This document shows, one piece after another, positions 34,031 to 45,260 of a stretch of 64,000 nucleotides of DNA (within the stretch, counting starts at the first letter, position 1; every line of letters begins with the position of its first letter). The position numbers and the translations under genes are program-made. Origin of the DNA: Beta vulgaris subsp. vulgaris (lineage: Eukaryota > Streptophyta > Magnoliopsida > Caryophyllales > Amaranthaceae); the NCBI RefSeq assembly GCF_026745355.1, contig NC_079209.1, forward strand, positions 47,341,461 through 47,405,460, written 5' to 3'. The notes below the pieces were generated by a model. That model was not told the origin of the DNA. It did no database searches and was given only the letters and a program-made list of their open reading frames with translations.

Positions 34031-37000
34031 ATGGGATTATCTGTTTCCATATTGGTTTCAGCATGGCATGAAATTTTGAGTCAAAAATTGTTCACATTAG
34101 TCTGCAATGGCAGCCTAACTTCAAGAGCACGCCGCTTTCCAAGCTTTAAGAGAACAGATTCCTTTAAAAAGACTCAATCACCAAGAACTCCAGAAACAGA
34201 TAGGAAGAGCTCAAATATGGGTGCAAAGAATCCTACAAATTTACAAGATTATAAGCCTCAAAACATATTGCTTGAAAAATCACCTTCTTTTAACACACTA
34301 GTTCAAGAGTATGATACTACTAATATGTGTAAATCGAGTTCTAATGGTTTGATTCATAAGCCATTGCCTGCAATCACGCTTCCTGAGCCCGCGATACTGT
34401 TCTCTCCACGCCCAGTTTCTGAGCTTGATGCTGCAGCTGTTACGGTTCAGAAAGTGTACAAGAGTTACCGGACTCGAAGAAACCTTGCTGATTGTGCTGT
34501 TGTTGTTGAAGAGCTATGGTTAGTGTCAAAAACATACTCCCTCATTTTTTTGATATAGATTTTCGAGTTTGAATTTGACCATTTGGTTTTATGTTATAGT
34601 GCAAATTTGATTCATTTGTTCTATTCTGGATTATTTTGTGTAGGTGGAAGGCATTAGATTTTGCTTCACTTAAGAGGAGTTCTGTGTCTTTCTTCAATAA
34701 TGATAAACAAGAAACTGCTGTTGCAAAATGGGCAAGAGCGAAAACTAGAGTTGCCAAGGTATTTATATTACAGTGAATGATTCAAATGTGAGAAATTTGT
34801 ACGTTCGATGTAATTAGTACCTTTTTAACACTGATTTCTTCTTTCTTATAGGTGGGAAAAGGTTTATCCCAAAATGAGAAAGCTCAGAAGTTAGCTCTAC
34901 GACATTGGCTTGAAGCTGTAAGTCCTTAAACTTGCCTTACATCAAACATTAAGCTGTTGATTATTCATGTTGCGAACTTGTGATGATTATTGTGAAACAC
35001 TCCTGTTCTAAAAACATATAACAAACAGTTTTAAGACGAAAAATCTCAATCATGGTTCAATTATTTCCATCATTTAGGACCACCTCTGTAGGAAAAAACT
35101 TTATCTACCCAGTGGGTCAATAACCCACTACTAATAGAAATGAATAAATAGTGGAATCCAACTCATCAGTTCTAATAGTTTTTTAATACTCTATTTCTAG
35201 TGGGTTAACTACCCATCGGGTGGATGTAGCATTGCCCACCCCTGTACTATTATAAATTTAAAGGTTGTTTGGTTAAGGCGGCTCAACGTGTATTGCAGAG
35301 TATCAATTTGTAGTTAAATGTGCTGAATTATTGGTTTTAGAGTGTTGAAAAATCATATGATCTCATCACTTATCAATCAACTGAGTCACTTTCTTGTCTT
35401 TGTTTTTGTAACAGATTGACCCACGCCACAGATACGGGCACAACTTGCATATTTATTATGATATATGGTTTCAAAGCGAAAGCAGTCAACCATTTTTTTA
35501 CTGGTATGTATTCCTTCAGAAATTCCTGTAAATTACCCTTCTATGCAAGCATGTATGTCAATTTAAGTAAGAGACTAAATTTGCACAAACTTGTTTTTGT
35601 TAATGAAGGTTGGATATTGGAGATGGGAAAGAGATAAATCTTGAGAAATGTCCGAGGACCAAACTTCAGCAGCAATGCATCAAATACCTTGGACCGGTAC
35701 TTAATCCCATTTAATAAATTTTTCTTCTCGTTTTGTCACATGATCTATTGCTTGCTATTTAAGTAGATGGGTGAGCAGCATGTGATAGCCTAGTGGTATT
35801 GGCATCACCTCCGATTCCAGAGGTCAAGGGATCGAGTCTCATCCCTTGCAAGGAGGGATCCCCAATTCCCCCCTCCCTTGCAAGGGACTTCATCTTACCT
35901 TATAAAAAAAAATTTACGTAGATGGGTGGTGTTCATTTTTTTGTCTTGTGTCCATTCTTGGTTGTTCTAATGATATATCGAAGAGACGAAGACTATATCA
36001 AAAGTAAAATATTAGCATGATATGACAAATTGATCAATCTATGTGGGTCCTAGTTAAGTTCATGATCAATATGTGTCGTGTCAATATCGATCGTGTAATT
36101 GTGTATTCATGTCGTGTAATGTCATAAATTGTCACCTTTGTATGAATCTGGCTATTTATAGATATCTGACTATGGCTTTGTATGAATTCAGAAAGAAAGA
36201 GAAGCATATGAAGTCATTGTGGAAGACGGGAAGCTTGTCTACAAACATAGTGGAAACTTAGTTGATACTGTGGGGGAGTGCAAATGGATATTTGTCCTAA
36301 GCACATCAAGATTGTTGTATGTTGGACAGAAAAAGAAAGGCCAATTTCAACACTCTAGTTTTCTGGCTGGTGCAGCTACAACTGCTGCTGGACGATTAAT
36401 TGCTGATAAAGGAGCTCTTAAGGTACATTAATATATGTTACTATAAACAAACTCCGACTTTGGATGAATCGTGATTTACAGATTATTAATCAAGATTTCG
36501 ACGTTTATTTTTACAGGCTATATGGCCATACAGCGGCCACTATCTTCCGACTGAAGAGAACTTCAAGGAGTTCTTGAGCTTCCTTGAGGATAACCATGTT
36601 GATCTCTCCAATGTCAAGGTACTTGTTTTAAAAAAGAAATCACATGATAAGCATATCAATAAAATCAGGCTGTGCGTGGAGGGGCATTATGTTATTGCTA
36701 TGACATAGAATAAAACATGATTAGAATCGGCGAATGTTAACTGATTTGAACTGATTAAAGCTAATATTAGCTGGTCGAAAATGATTTTTACTAATGAGAA
36801 ATTTTTTCTTACTGATTGAATTTAGTTTTTGCCAATCTGCATCAATTGGCAGCCTTCTCTGCACCTGAAAAAAATTAAAGGAGGAAAAGAAGCAGGATTA
36901 GAATTTTTAAACCCAAATTTACATATAAGAATAACTTAAAAGACACATAATTGAATTAATCTTGTGCATGAATCAAATAAGAGTTTAAGACAGACATCTT

Positions 37001-37521
37001 TCATTGTATAATGTTGATATACTACATTTCAATGCAAACCTGAAATTGTTCAAATCATAATGTACCTATTTCATATTAATGAGTTTATTAATAATGTTTC
37101 ATATCAACTGTAACTTCTGCAGAAGTGTGCATATAATGAGGAAGGTTCGTTCAAAGTTCCTGAAGACGAAAGTTCCCCAGAGAAGACTGCAGATGTTACA
37201 GAAGCAGAGACTGAAGAAGCTAAACCAGCTGAAGTCAAGACCAGTAGCAAAGATAAGCTTGAATCAGAACCATTCACATTTGCCAGACGCCTATCCTGCA
37301 AATGGGTCACTGGTAATGGGCCTAGAATTGGTTGCGTTAGAGACTATCCATTGGACCTACAATCTCGAGCCCTTGAACAAGTTAACCTCTCGCCACGCGT
37401 TACACATGGATCATTCACTGGCCCAATTCCATCTCCAAGGCCAAGCCCAAAGGTCCGCGTCTCTCCAAGGCTTGCGTATATGGGTCTGCCAAGTCCAAGA
37501 ACACAGATGGCCGCGGCTTAA
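34031..37521 (+). CDS. IQ-motif calmodulin-binding protein, IQM family
   Basis: Eight coding exons join in frame to 525 codons: 34031-34518, 34644-34758, 34852-34917, 35415-35503, 35609-35696, 36192-36422, 36517-36618 and 37123-37521. All introns are GT/AG. The protein has a basic, Ser-rich N-terminus ([20 protein letters not shown]) and an IQ motif at about residues 136-155 ([16 protein letters not shown]) expected to bind calmodulin without calcium. Conserved IQM core blocks follow: [56 protein letters not shown] and [16 protein letters not shown]. The C-terminal tail is acidic, then Pro/Ser-rich (FARRLSCKW, ending in [10 protein letters not shown]). IQM proteins are plant-specific calmodulin binders; some regulate catalase and stress or hormone responses. 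Which member this is cannot be told. The start is the first ATG after the leader intron. All exons are intact, so it is probably functional. Confidence 0.93.
35774..35917 (+). mobile_element. SINE with 11-bp target duplication in an IQM intron
   Basis: GTAGATGGGTG flanks it on both sides (35763-35773 and 35918-35928). Inside are an A box (TAGCCTAGTGG, 35785-35795) and a B box (GGGATCGAGTC, 35828-35838), with an A-rich tail before the right duplication. This is the standard layout of a tRNA-derived SINE. It lies in the intron 35697-36191, same strand as the gene, and leaves the splice sites alone. Confidence 0.88.
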
Positions 37522-38266
37522 GTTTTAGACATGGTCAAGCCTTGTGCATAGAAATAATGGAGTGACATGAGTTTTTGATCAACCGAAGATATCTACTAAA
37601 TTGGCACTTCTGGTGCCTACTAAATGTTTAGACGATCTAACTTATTTGTTCATTTGTTCATTTGGTTTCCCTTTTGCCACGGAAATCTTTTCTTTGAATT
37701 CTTTGTTTTAGTCAAAAAGGATGGTTCTTATGCATGTTTTGAAGAGAGTCAAAATGTGATCTTTCTCTTCATTGTATATATGTGAAAGTAAAGGATAAAT
37801 GAAATGACATGTTTCCATCTTTAAGATACTTAGAAACTTCATTGTTTGTTTAGTCTTTACCCGGATATGACTTTCTGCAATGGTTATTAGGTTGAATTAG
37901 AAGACCTATTGGTCATTACTTGTGAATTGGGATGTACTAGTCACATAATGGATATTGACTGTTTGACCTTGCATTTTTTTAATTGAAATCTACACCTTTA
38001 AAATTCAGATTTGAGGCACATGTTTTTTTTTTTTTTTGACAATTAGTTGCTAGGTTCTTAGGCTTCCTTTCTAGCTTTTATAGCCAGATTGTGAACCTTA
38101 GAGACCTCGCTTCTCTTAACATGTGTACATAATTCACATGCAAGAGACCTCGATTTTTTTATCCTTCTCATTTTTCTGTGCGCGTCTTTCAATACATGTC
38201 TTTGAACATAAATATCTTTCATTATATATTAATAAAAATTATAACGATTGAATATTAATAAAGTAT
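37522..38266. other. 3' UTR of the IQM gene and intergenic spacer
   Basis: Possible polyadenylation signals lie at about 37795 (GGATAAATGAAATG). Beyond about 37850 the DNA is AT-rich with a poly-T run near 38025 and no gene. Confidence 0.5.
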
Positions 38267-38478
38267 TGTGAAGGTGAATCACATCATCTTAGAGAGAGAA
38301 AAATATAAATCTCTATGTAATGTGTTATTGAATTTGTCTATCAATTACAACTTAGAAGACTATTTATAATAGAAGGTTTTACAAAGAGTATTAAGCAAGC
38401 TAAGTAACTAACTCTAACAACCTTATAACTAATTTGTAACAAACTTCAAATTAGTATTTATATTCAATCTAAGCTACA
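38267..38478 (-). repeat. 3' LTR of the minus-strand copia element
   Basis: Read on the minus strand it runs from TGTAGCTTAGATTG to ATTCACCTTCACA, about 212 bp, with TG...CA ends. It is preceded by a run of 21 Gs (21 Cs on plus, 38488-38508) that acts as or extends the polypurine tract. The boundaries are by inspection; no partner LTR is available to confirm them. Confidence 0.6.
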
Positions 38479-38624
38479 TCCCACCCACCCCCCCCCCCCC
38501 CCCCCCCCTCAAGCTGGAGTTGGAGGTAAACCAGGAAGAACAAGGCCAATCTTGAAGATTAATAACTTATGATGAGAAGCCCCCAAGAGGTTTAGTTAAC
38601 ACATTTGCTAACTACATTTGGGAC

Positions 38625-41600
38625 TGTAATAGCCTGAATTATTAAGCTAATATTAGAATCAATAATCCGTAATTAATTAAGTTAATGACGATTAAGTAAT
38701 TATAATCGATACGCTCCGAATTTTAAAAGTGTAAATAAATGTTATATGAATTTGTTGCTAACGTGGATATTTTGTGTTATTAGTTAACTAATAACATGAG
38801 CTATGTGATAATTAAGTAATTTATGAGTTATGATAGGTACATTGAATATTGCCTCTGAATTATAGGATTTGCGTTAGTAGTTGATATCGAGGTATTAGCC
38901 GAGGAAGTAAGATTAAGGAGTTGATTAGGTTAAGATACCTTCATTAAGATATGTGGTATACTTTGGAGAAATTTAGCTAAGAATAATTAAGGATTAGGTA
39001 GGAATTAAGGAAGAAAATCCAAGTTGAAGCTTTAGAAAAATCTGATTAGTGCATAAGTAAGTGAAAGGACGATTTTACCCCTATTACTAAACCGGAAATG
39101 ACAAGTTTGCCCTTACCCATTCTTCATATAGGAGAGGGGAAGCTCCTCATTCAATATCATCAAAATAATCTCACAAACAACCACAAGAAAACATTTTTTC
39201 TCTCTCTTCTTTCTCGCCATATCTGGCGTCTGTGCAGGGGAGTTTTGGCAGCTTGTTCTCTTGGGTTCTTTGCTCTGATTTTTCACATGCAAGCACTTCC
39301 CTAGATTCTTCAAGGTGTTGTTCATACTGGGTAGACGTTAGTTTTGAGGTTTCAACACTGTAAGCCAAAGAAAAACTAAGGAAGGTGAGATATGGCTGAT
39401 TTTCAGCATGCATGAGGTATATCGGTTTTAAATTTGATTTCTTTGGGTTTATTATTAAATTTAAGGTGATGAATGTGTTTATTAAGGTCGTGAATTAAGG
39501 AAGAAAATCCAAGTTGAAGCTTTAGAAAAATCTGATTAGTGCATAAGTAAGTGAAAGGACGATTTTACCCCTATTACTAAACCGGAAATGACAAGTTTGC
39601 CCTTATCCATTCTTCATATAGGAGAGGGAAGCTCCTCATTCAGTATCATCAAAATAATCTCACAAACAACCACAAGAAAACATTTTTCTTCTCTCTCTCT
39701 CTTTCTCGCCATATCTGGCGTCTGTGCAGGGGAGTTTTGGCAGCTTGTTCTCTTGGGTTCTTTGCTCTAATTTTTCACATGCAAGCACTTTCCTAGATTC
39801 TTCAAGGTGTTGTTCATACTGGGTAGACGTTAGTTTTGAGGTCTCAACACTGTAAGCCAAAGAAAAACTAAGGAAGGTGAGATATGGCTGATTTTCAGCA
39901 TGCATGAGGTATATCGGTTTTAAATTTGATTTCTTTGGGTTTATTATTAACTTTATGGTGATGAATGTGTTTATTAAGGTCTTAAGGAGTTTCTGGAGGA
40001 GTAGTACGAGTTTCTAAGCAAGGGTTAAATTCCTAAACACCAAATTAAGGTACACAAGAACCACCGTTAAAACTGATTTTCTCAATTTTTGTCTTAAAGC
40101 TTGTTTATGGATATTTTTGAGCTACGAATGTGTGTTTTTATGTGGAGAACTTACTGTATTGGTACTGAGTTATAAGTAAGTGATTTCAATATGTTAATTA
40201 TACTTTAGGATTGATGATTTCGAATCAAAAACCATTGCATGTCAAGTTCCTCTTAAAAACCGATTAAACCGTGTTTCTGTTTCGATTGTGTTATGGTATT
40301 CAGTGCTTCCGTTGTTGTTACCCTTACATGATAACCTACTGTAAATACACTTATATTGCTGCTTAATGATCTTGCAACCTATCTTTTTCGTAAATTAAAT
40401 CTAACCTCTTTTGAGAAGAAAACTACACCTAAAAACTCAACTATTCGCGTAACAACTCTTGGACTTGTAAACCCTTGCGTTTTCAAACCTTTCGATGTGT
40501 TTCTTTTGATGAATCCCTACTGTATGTACCTATATATGAAGTGAGAATCCTAAACCTTGGCTAAACCCAACTAGTCCTGAATTAATCACACCAAACCGAG
40601 AACCATCTAATGGACCTATGTTCTATTTGTGTGAAGTAATCTTTCTTATGATAAGAGTACTTATAAACCTTTCACCTACTGTCCTATCTTGCTAAACCAT
40701 CCTTTAATCACCTTATTTAACTATCACATCCTTTCGATTCATGATTGTTAAGTCATCATTCCAAATATAGCGGAACTTGACATAGCAATTGCGTTTTCGA
40801 AACTTGTTTTGATAACTAAGCTAAGTTGATTATTAAGTTGGTTGATCAAGTATTGGCAAATAAGTTTTGAATATAATTAAGTTATAAGTTAAAAGCTATT
40901 TTTAAGGGAAGTAACTGCATTGACAGTAATGAACAATAATTGTAGAGCGGGTTTGCTCTTTAAGTTATTAGAGCGGGTATTGCTCCGGAGCGGGGATTGC
41001 TCTGTTATATAGGGTCATGACCTAGAAAGTCTTGCAAGCAGAAGTAAATAAAAGTAGGGAGACGTCCCTCAAAAGTTCCATTTATGTTCCTTTCCTAATT
41101 GAAAGTATTTTGAGTTTTGTATCGATATATTTAAGTGAGTTTTGAAAAAGTATAAGTATTGTTTTTGGAAAGTTATTTGTTATGATGTATGATTACTATT
41201 ATGCTACCTAATTACGAAGGAGGATTATTATAATATTTTATAGCAAAGAAATATCGAGATTCATGGATTATGATGCTATTTAAACATTAAAGTCTAATTT
41301 CTGCCACCTTAATATTTGAAAACTACTAGTGGGACTTGTGTACCAGCGTAGCTGACTGTTTTGTTCCTTTGAACCTGTCCTGGTGGGGGCAGATTCAGTT
41401 GTTTTGCAGGAGTAAGCTGAAGGTCAAAGATAAACTTAATTTGGAAAGTTCGTGATATATGTTTTTTGCTGCTGCGTGATGTTACTGTATAAGTTAATTA
41501 TGGGATGTAACTTATATTTTTGGACTCCACTTTTAATTATTTAGACTATGATGTAATAATTAAGTATTTTAAGTGGTTTTTCATAAACTATGCTCAGATA

Positions 41601-41735
41601 TATGCAGGTTCTTAACCTTCCAAGGGCAGGGGGAGGTTAGGAATCTGTACTAACAGCATCTCTAATTAGTAGCTTATTCATTTAATTAATTATAGTTAGT
41701 CATAAGTAAGCTGCTAGCTAGGGAGGGCTGTTACA
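38625..41735. mobile_element. Solo LTR-like insertion, GGGAC target duplication
   Basis: The left end is TGTAATAGCC and the right end GGGCTGTTACA, giving TG...CA termini. GGGAC flanks both sides (38620-38624 and 41736-41740). It has no coding region, and no internal copy of its ends, so it is best read as a single long LTR of a Ty3-gypsy-like element, although the superfamily is uncertain. A tandem duplication of 490 bp inflates its length. It cuts the copia reading frame just after the RNase H domain, so it is younger than the copia element. Confidence 0.8.
39002..39980. repeat. Direct tandem duplication, 490-bp unit
   Basis: GAATTAAGGAAGAAAATCC begins both copies (39002 and 39492). They remain nearly identical through ATATCTGGCGTCTGTGCAGG to TTTATTAAGGTC, with only scattered differences by eye. 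Equivalent open frames therefore occur in both copies (such as 39171-39413 and 39660-39905, minus) and are not separate genes. Confidence 0.93.
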
Positions 41736-41740
41736 GGGAC

Positions 41741-44700
41741 TAACATGATGAGTGGCAATAAAACCAGATGCAATATTTTTCTCGAATGTATTGAACATCA
41801 ATGTGTAGATGTTTAGTTCTCTCATGAAAGCAAGGATTAACAGCAATATGTTGAGCACCTTTGTTGTCACAAAACAAAGGCATATGAGTGGGAATTGTGA
41901 TGCGTGAGAATAGATTAGTGATCCATGTAAGCTTACTAGTAGTATGACTCATGCTCCTATATTCAGCTTCAGTGGAGCTCTTGGACACCACTTTTTGTTT
42001 CTTGGATTTCCAAGAAATAAGAGAAATACCAAGAAACACACAATAGCCAGTAAGAGATCTAGCTGAATCAATACAAGCACCCCAATCTGCATCACAACAA
42101 ACATAAACTTGCAAGGTGGAGTTAGCAGAGTAAAATAGATCATGATGTAAAGTTCCTTTAAGGTACCAAGAACATGTTGTGCAGCTAAGAAGTGAGGAAC
42201 TCTAGGAGCACAAAGGAACTGACTATTGAACAGCAAAAGAGATATCAGCGTGGTCATATTCAAATACAAAAGTTTGCCAATAATCCTTCTATAAATTTCA
42301 GAGTCTGCAAATGACCATCATGGGTATTGAGTTTGAGACCTTAAGGCAAGGGACAATCTGATATTTTACAGTCAGTCATAGCAGTGTTATGAAGTAAATC
42401 CAAGATATACTTTCTCTGATTGAGAAGAATTCCAGTAGAATCTCTAGTAACCTCAACACCAAGAAAGTATTTGAGGGGACCTAGGTCTTTAATAGTGAAG
42501 GCAGCATGGGGTTGTTCTTTGAGATGTTGAATACTTGAAAGATGAGTGCCGACAAGCAATAAATCATCCACATATGCCACCACAACAGTATAAGAATCAC
42601 CATATTTAAGAGTGAACATTGAATAATTATACTTGGATTGCTGAAAACCAAGCTGAAGAAGGAACTTTGTCAACTCCAAATTCCATTTCCTGGAGGCCTG
42701 CTTCAGGCCATAGATGGACTTCTTGAGTTTACAAACCTAATGTGGTTTAGCTTTGGTATAAACCACGGTGGATGCATATACAAGTCTTCGTCAATAAACC
42801 CATGTAAGAAGGCATTATTAATGTCCAACTGATGAAGTTCCATATGACAAGCAGCAGCAATAGCCATAACAGCTGTAAATTTTGCAACTGGACTAAAAGT
42901 ATGTTTATAGTCCTTGCCTTTGATATGTCTATCTCCCCTGGCAACTAATCTGCCTTTGCATCTTTCTACAGTCCCATCAAGATTAAATTTGGTTTTAAAA
43001 ACCCATTTACATCCAATAGCTTTAATATTGGAAGGTAAATCAACAATATCCCATGTATCATTTTGATCAAGATCGAGCAGCTAACTCTTTTTCCATAGCT
43101 GCCACCCATTTAGGGTCATTCTTAGCTTGAGCATAAGAAGAAGGCTCAACATTTGACAGAACATTGGCTAAGCTAGCAAGAATGTCATTAGCTAAATGAG
43201 TTAACTCAGAACAAGTGAAAGCATTAAAAGAAGAAGAAGAAGGAGAAGTAGGAGGCAGATTAGAAGGAACAATAAAATCCTTCAATTTTGTGGATGGAAT
43301 TTTATGTCTAATAAATCTTCTGAGTGGAGGAGCACAAGAAGAAGGAATAGAGGTAGGATAAGAAGAATGAGAAACTTCTTTAGGAGAACTAAGAAAAGAG
43401 AAGGAGCATTGATAAAAGAAGTAGAAGGAGAAATAGAGGGAGAAAAAATATTTGTATGTGAAGGAGGAGAAGAAAAGAAAGATGGAATATCATCATCATG
43501 AATGGTAAGACTAATCATGGAAGTAGACAAAGAAGTAATGTCTTCTATAGAAAGAGAAGAAGATTTTTGGAATGGAAAAACATTTTCCCGAAATTTAACA
43601 TATCTACTTAGAAAAATCTTGTGAGAATCAAGATAATAGAGTTTATAGCCTTTTCAGTAATAAGGATACCCTAGGAAAATGCATTTCCTAGCTCTGGGAG
43701 TAAACTTATCAGAAGTTTTGCAAGAAGCATAGCACAAACAAACAATGATCCTTAAATGATCATAAGAAGGAACATGTTTCACAAGAGATTCATAGGGTGT
43801 TTTCCATCGTAAAACAGAAGAGGGCATAAGATTGATGAGATATGTAGCTGCCAATAAACATTCTCCCCAGAATTTACTAGACAGAGAAGCGTAAAAAGTA
43901 ACGGCGCTGACAGTTTCAAGAAGGTGTTTATGCTTTCTTTCAACTCTGCCATTCTGTTGAGGTTTACCAGGAAGACTTCTTCGATGAAGTATGCCTTTAT
44001 TAGCAAAGAGAGTGGTGCAAGTACCATTGTCACTTCTAATGATTTTAATAGAAGTGTTAAAATGATTCTCAACATATGCATTAAATTATTTTAGTAAAGT
44101 AGGAACTTGGGTTTTGGAATTAACCAAATGTACCCAAGTAGTTCTTGAATAGTCATCAAGAATAGTTAAAAAATAACAAGCTCCAGTCAATGAAGGTTGT
44201 CCATATGGTCCTCAAAGATCCACATGAACTAATTGAAAGATAGCACCAACATGTGAAGTTGAAATAAGAAAAGAGGTATTATGAAATTTAGCAAAAACAC
44301 AAGGCTCACAATAAAAATTTAATGTATTATTAGGCTTATGAGGAATTGATAGTTCAAACATTGTCTGAGTAGACAAGTGGCCTAATCTAGCATGGAAAGT
44401 ACTAAATGTAGGTACAGAAGTGCCAACATGAAAACTTTTATTGAAACAAGGAGAAGACACAACAGATGAAGAAGTAGAAACAGAACTAATTTTGTATAAT
44501 CCAACCTATTGATATTCAATAGCATGCATTTCTTTAGTTGTAGGGTCCTGAAATTCATAGGAAGAGGGAGTAAACACAACAAGCAAATGATTTTGTGATA
44601 GCAAATTGCTAACAGAGAGTAAATTGTGTGTAAAAGCAAGAATCAACAAGACATCTTGGAGAATTATCTTATCAGTAAGATGAACAATGCCAGTAATATA

Positions 44701-45018
44701 AACAAGCTTGGTTGTACCATCAGGTAAACCAACCTTGATAGGTGTAAGCAATGTATTATAAGAAGTATATAAACTTCTATCCTAGATCATATGATCTGTA
44801 GCCCCAGTATCCATAATCCAAGCCACAATTGTTTCAGGACTCAACCGCTCAGCAGCCTCGTCACTTTCATACAGGCGAGTGAAGTGTGCGAAATGCGATT
44901 CTCCAAAAAGTTTAACACACAGATTCAGGAGAATTTTCCTATCAAGATCTTCTTCTTTTGCTAACACTGTTCTAAGGGGATTTGGTTCACCATTTTCAGG
45001 GATGAATAACATCTTCAT
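41741..45018 (-). pseudogene. Copia Pol remnant: protease, integrase, reverse transcriptase, RNase H
   Basis: In order on the minus strand: protease with IMDTGATDHM (about 44800); GAG-pre-integrase with ARLGHLSTQTM (about 44395) and the CEPCVFAK zinc residues; integrase pieces (SDNGT and QQNGRVERKHKHLLE near 44030-43920, then SSKFWGECLLAATYLIN and ARKCIFLGYP near 43690); and a Ser/Pro-rich linker (43530-43282). The reverse transcriptase follows, with DPKWVAAMEKELA, HQLDINNAFLHG, and YVDDLLL at about 42574-42555. RNase H comes last (DADWGACIDSARSLTGYC, SSTEAEYRSM, HERTKHLHIDVQYIRE). It is interrupted by at least six stops or frameshifts, so it is non-functional. The end is cut by the solo LTR at 41740; a few more codons reappear below 38620. 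Confidence 0.9.
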
Positions 45019-45260
45019 ATAAGAAACTCATGTAGATAACATCTGAATCTCACACATCGAACGTCAATGGATAAAAAATACAATCAAACTCATTTTTTCT
45101 CCATTTTCGAAAATATAAAGTGTGTTTGATGAATCCGAGGTCGAACTTTTTGGATAACTTTTTTCGAATAATTCTGGTATTGCACAAGAACTTTTTTCTT
45201 TAAAAATAAAAGATTCAATTGATCGTACGTAGCAATTTTTCGAAAAAATCTCCATTTTAT

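Larger units (their letters stand above)
38267..45260 (-). mobile_element. Decayed Ty1/copia retrotransposon, minus strand, split by a solo LTR
   Basis: Minus-strand protease, integrase, reverse transcriptase and RNase H occur in copia order from 45018 down to 41741. The remaining C-terminal residues, polypurine tract and one LTR lie at 38624-38267, on the other side of a 3.1-kb insertion (38625-41735). I do not find the second LTR near 45260-45600, so the 5' end is probably lost or too diverged. Near 45064-45340 two related copies of an ATGGAGATTT...AAAAATTGCTAC segment suggest a small duplication in the gag start region. Confidence 0.85.

Noticed and set aside
39171..39905. Pair of similar minus-strand frames (39171-39413 and 39660-39905) suggesting a duplicated gene
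   Set aside because: They come from the 490-bp tandem duplication inside a solo LTR and match no protein family I know.
38625..41735. Independent gene-bearing insertion in the copia element
   Set aside because: No coding motif on either strand; TG...CA ends and the 5-bp duplication fit a solo LTR.
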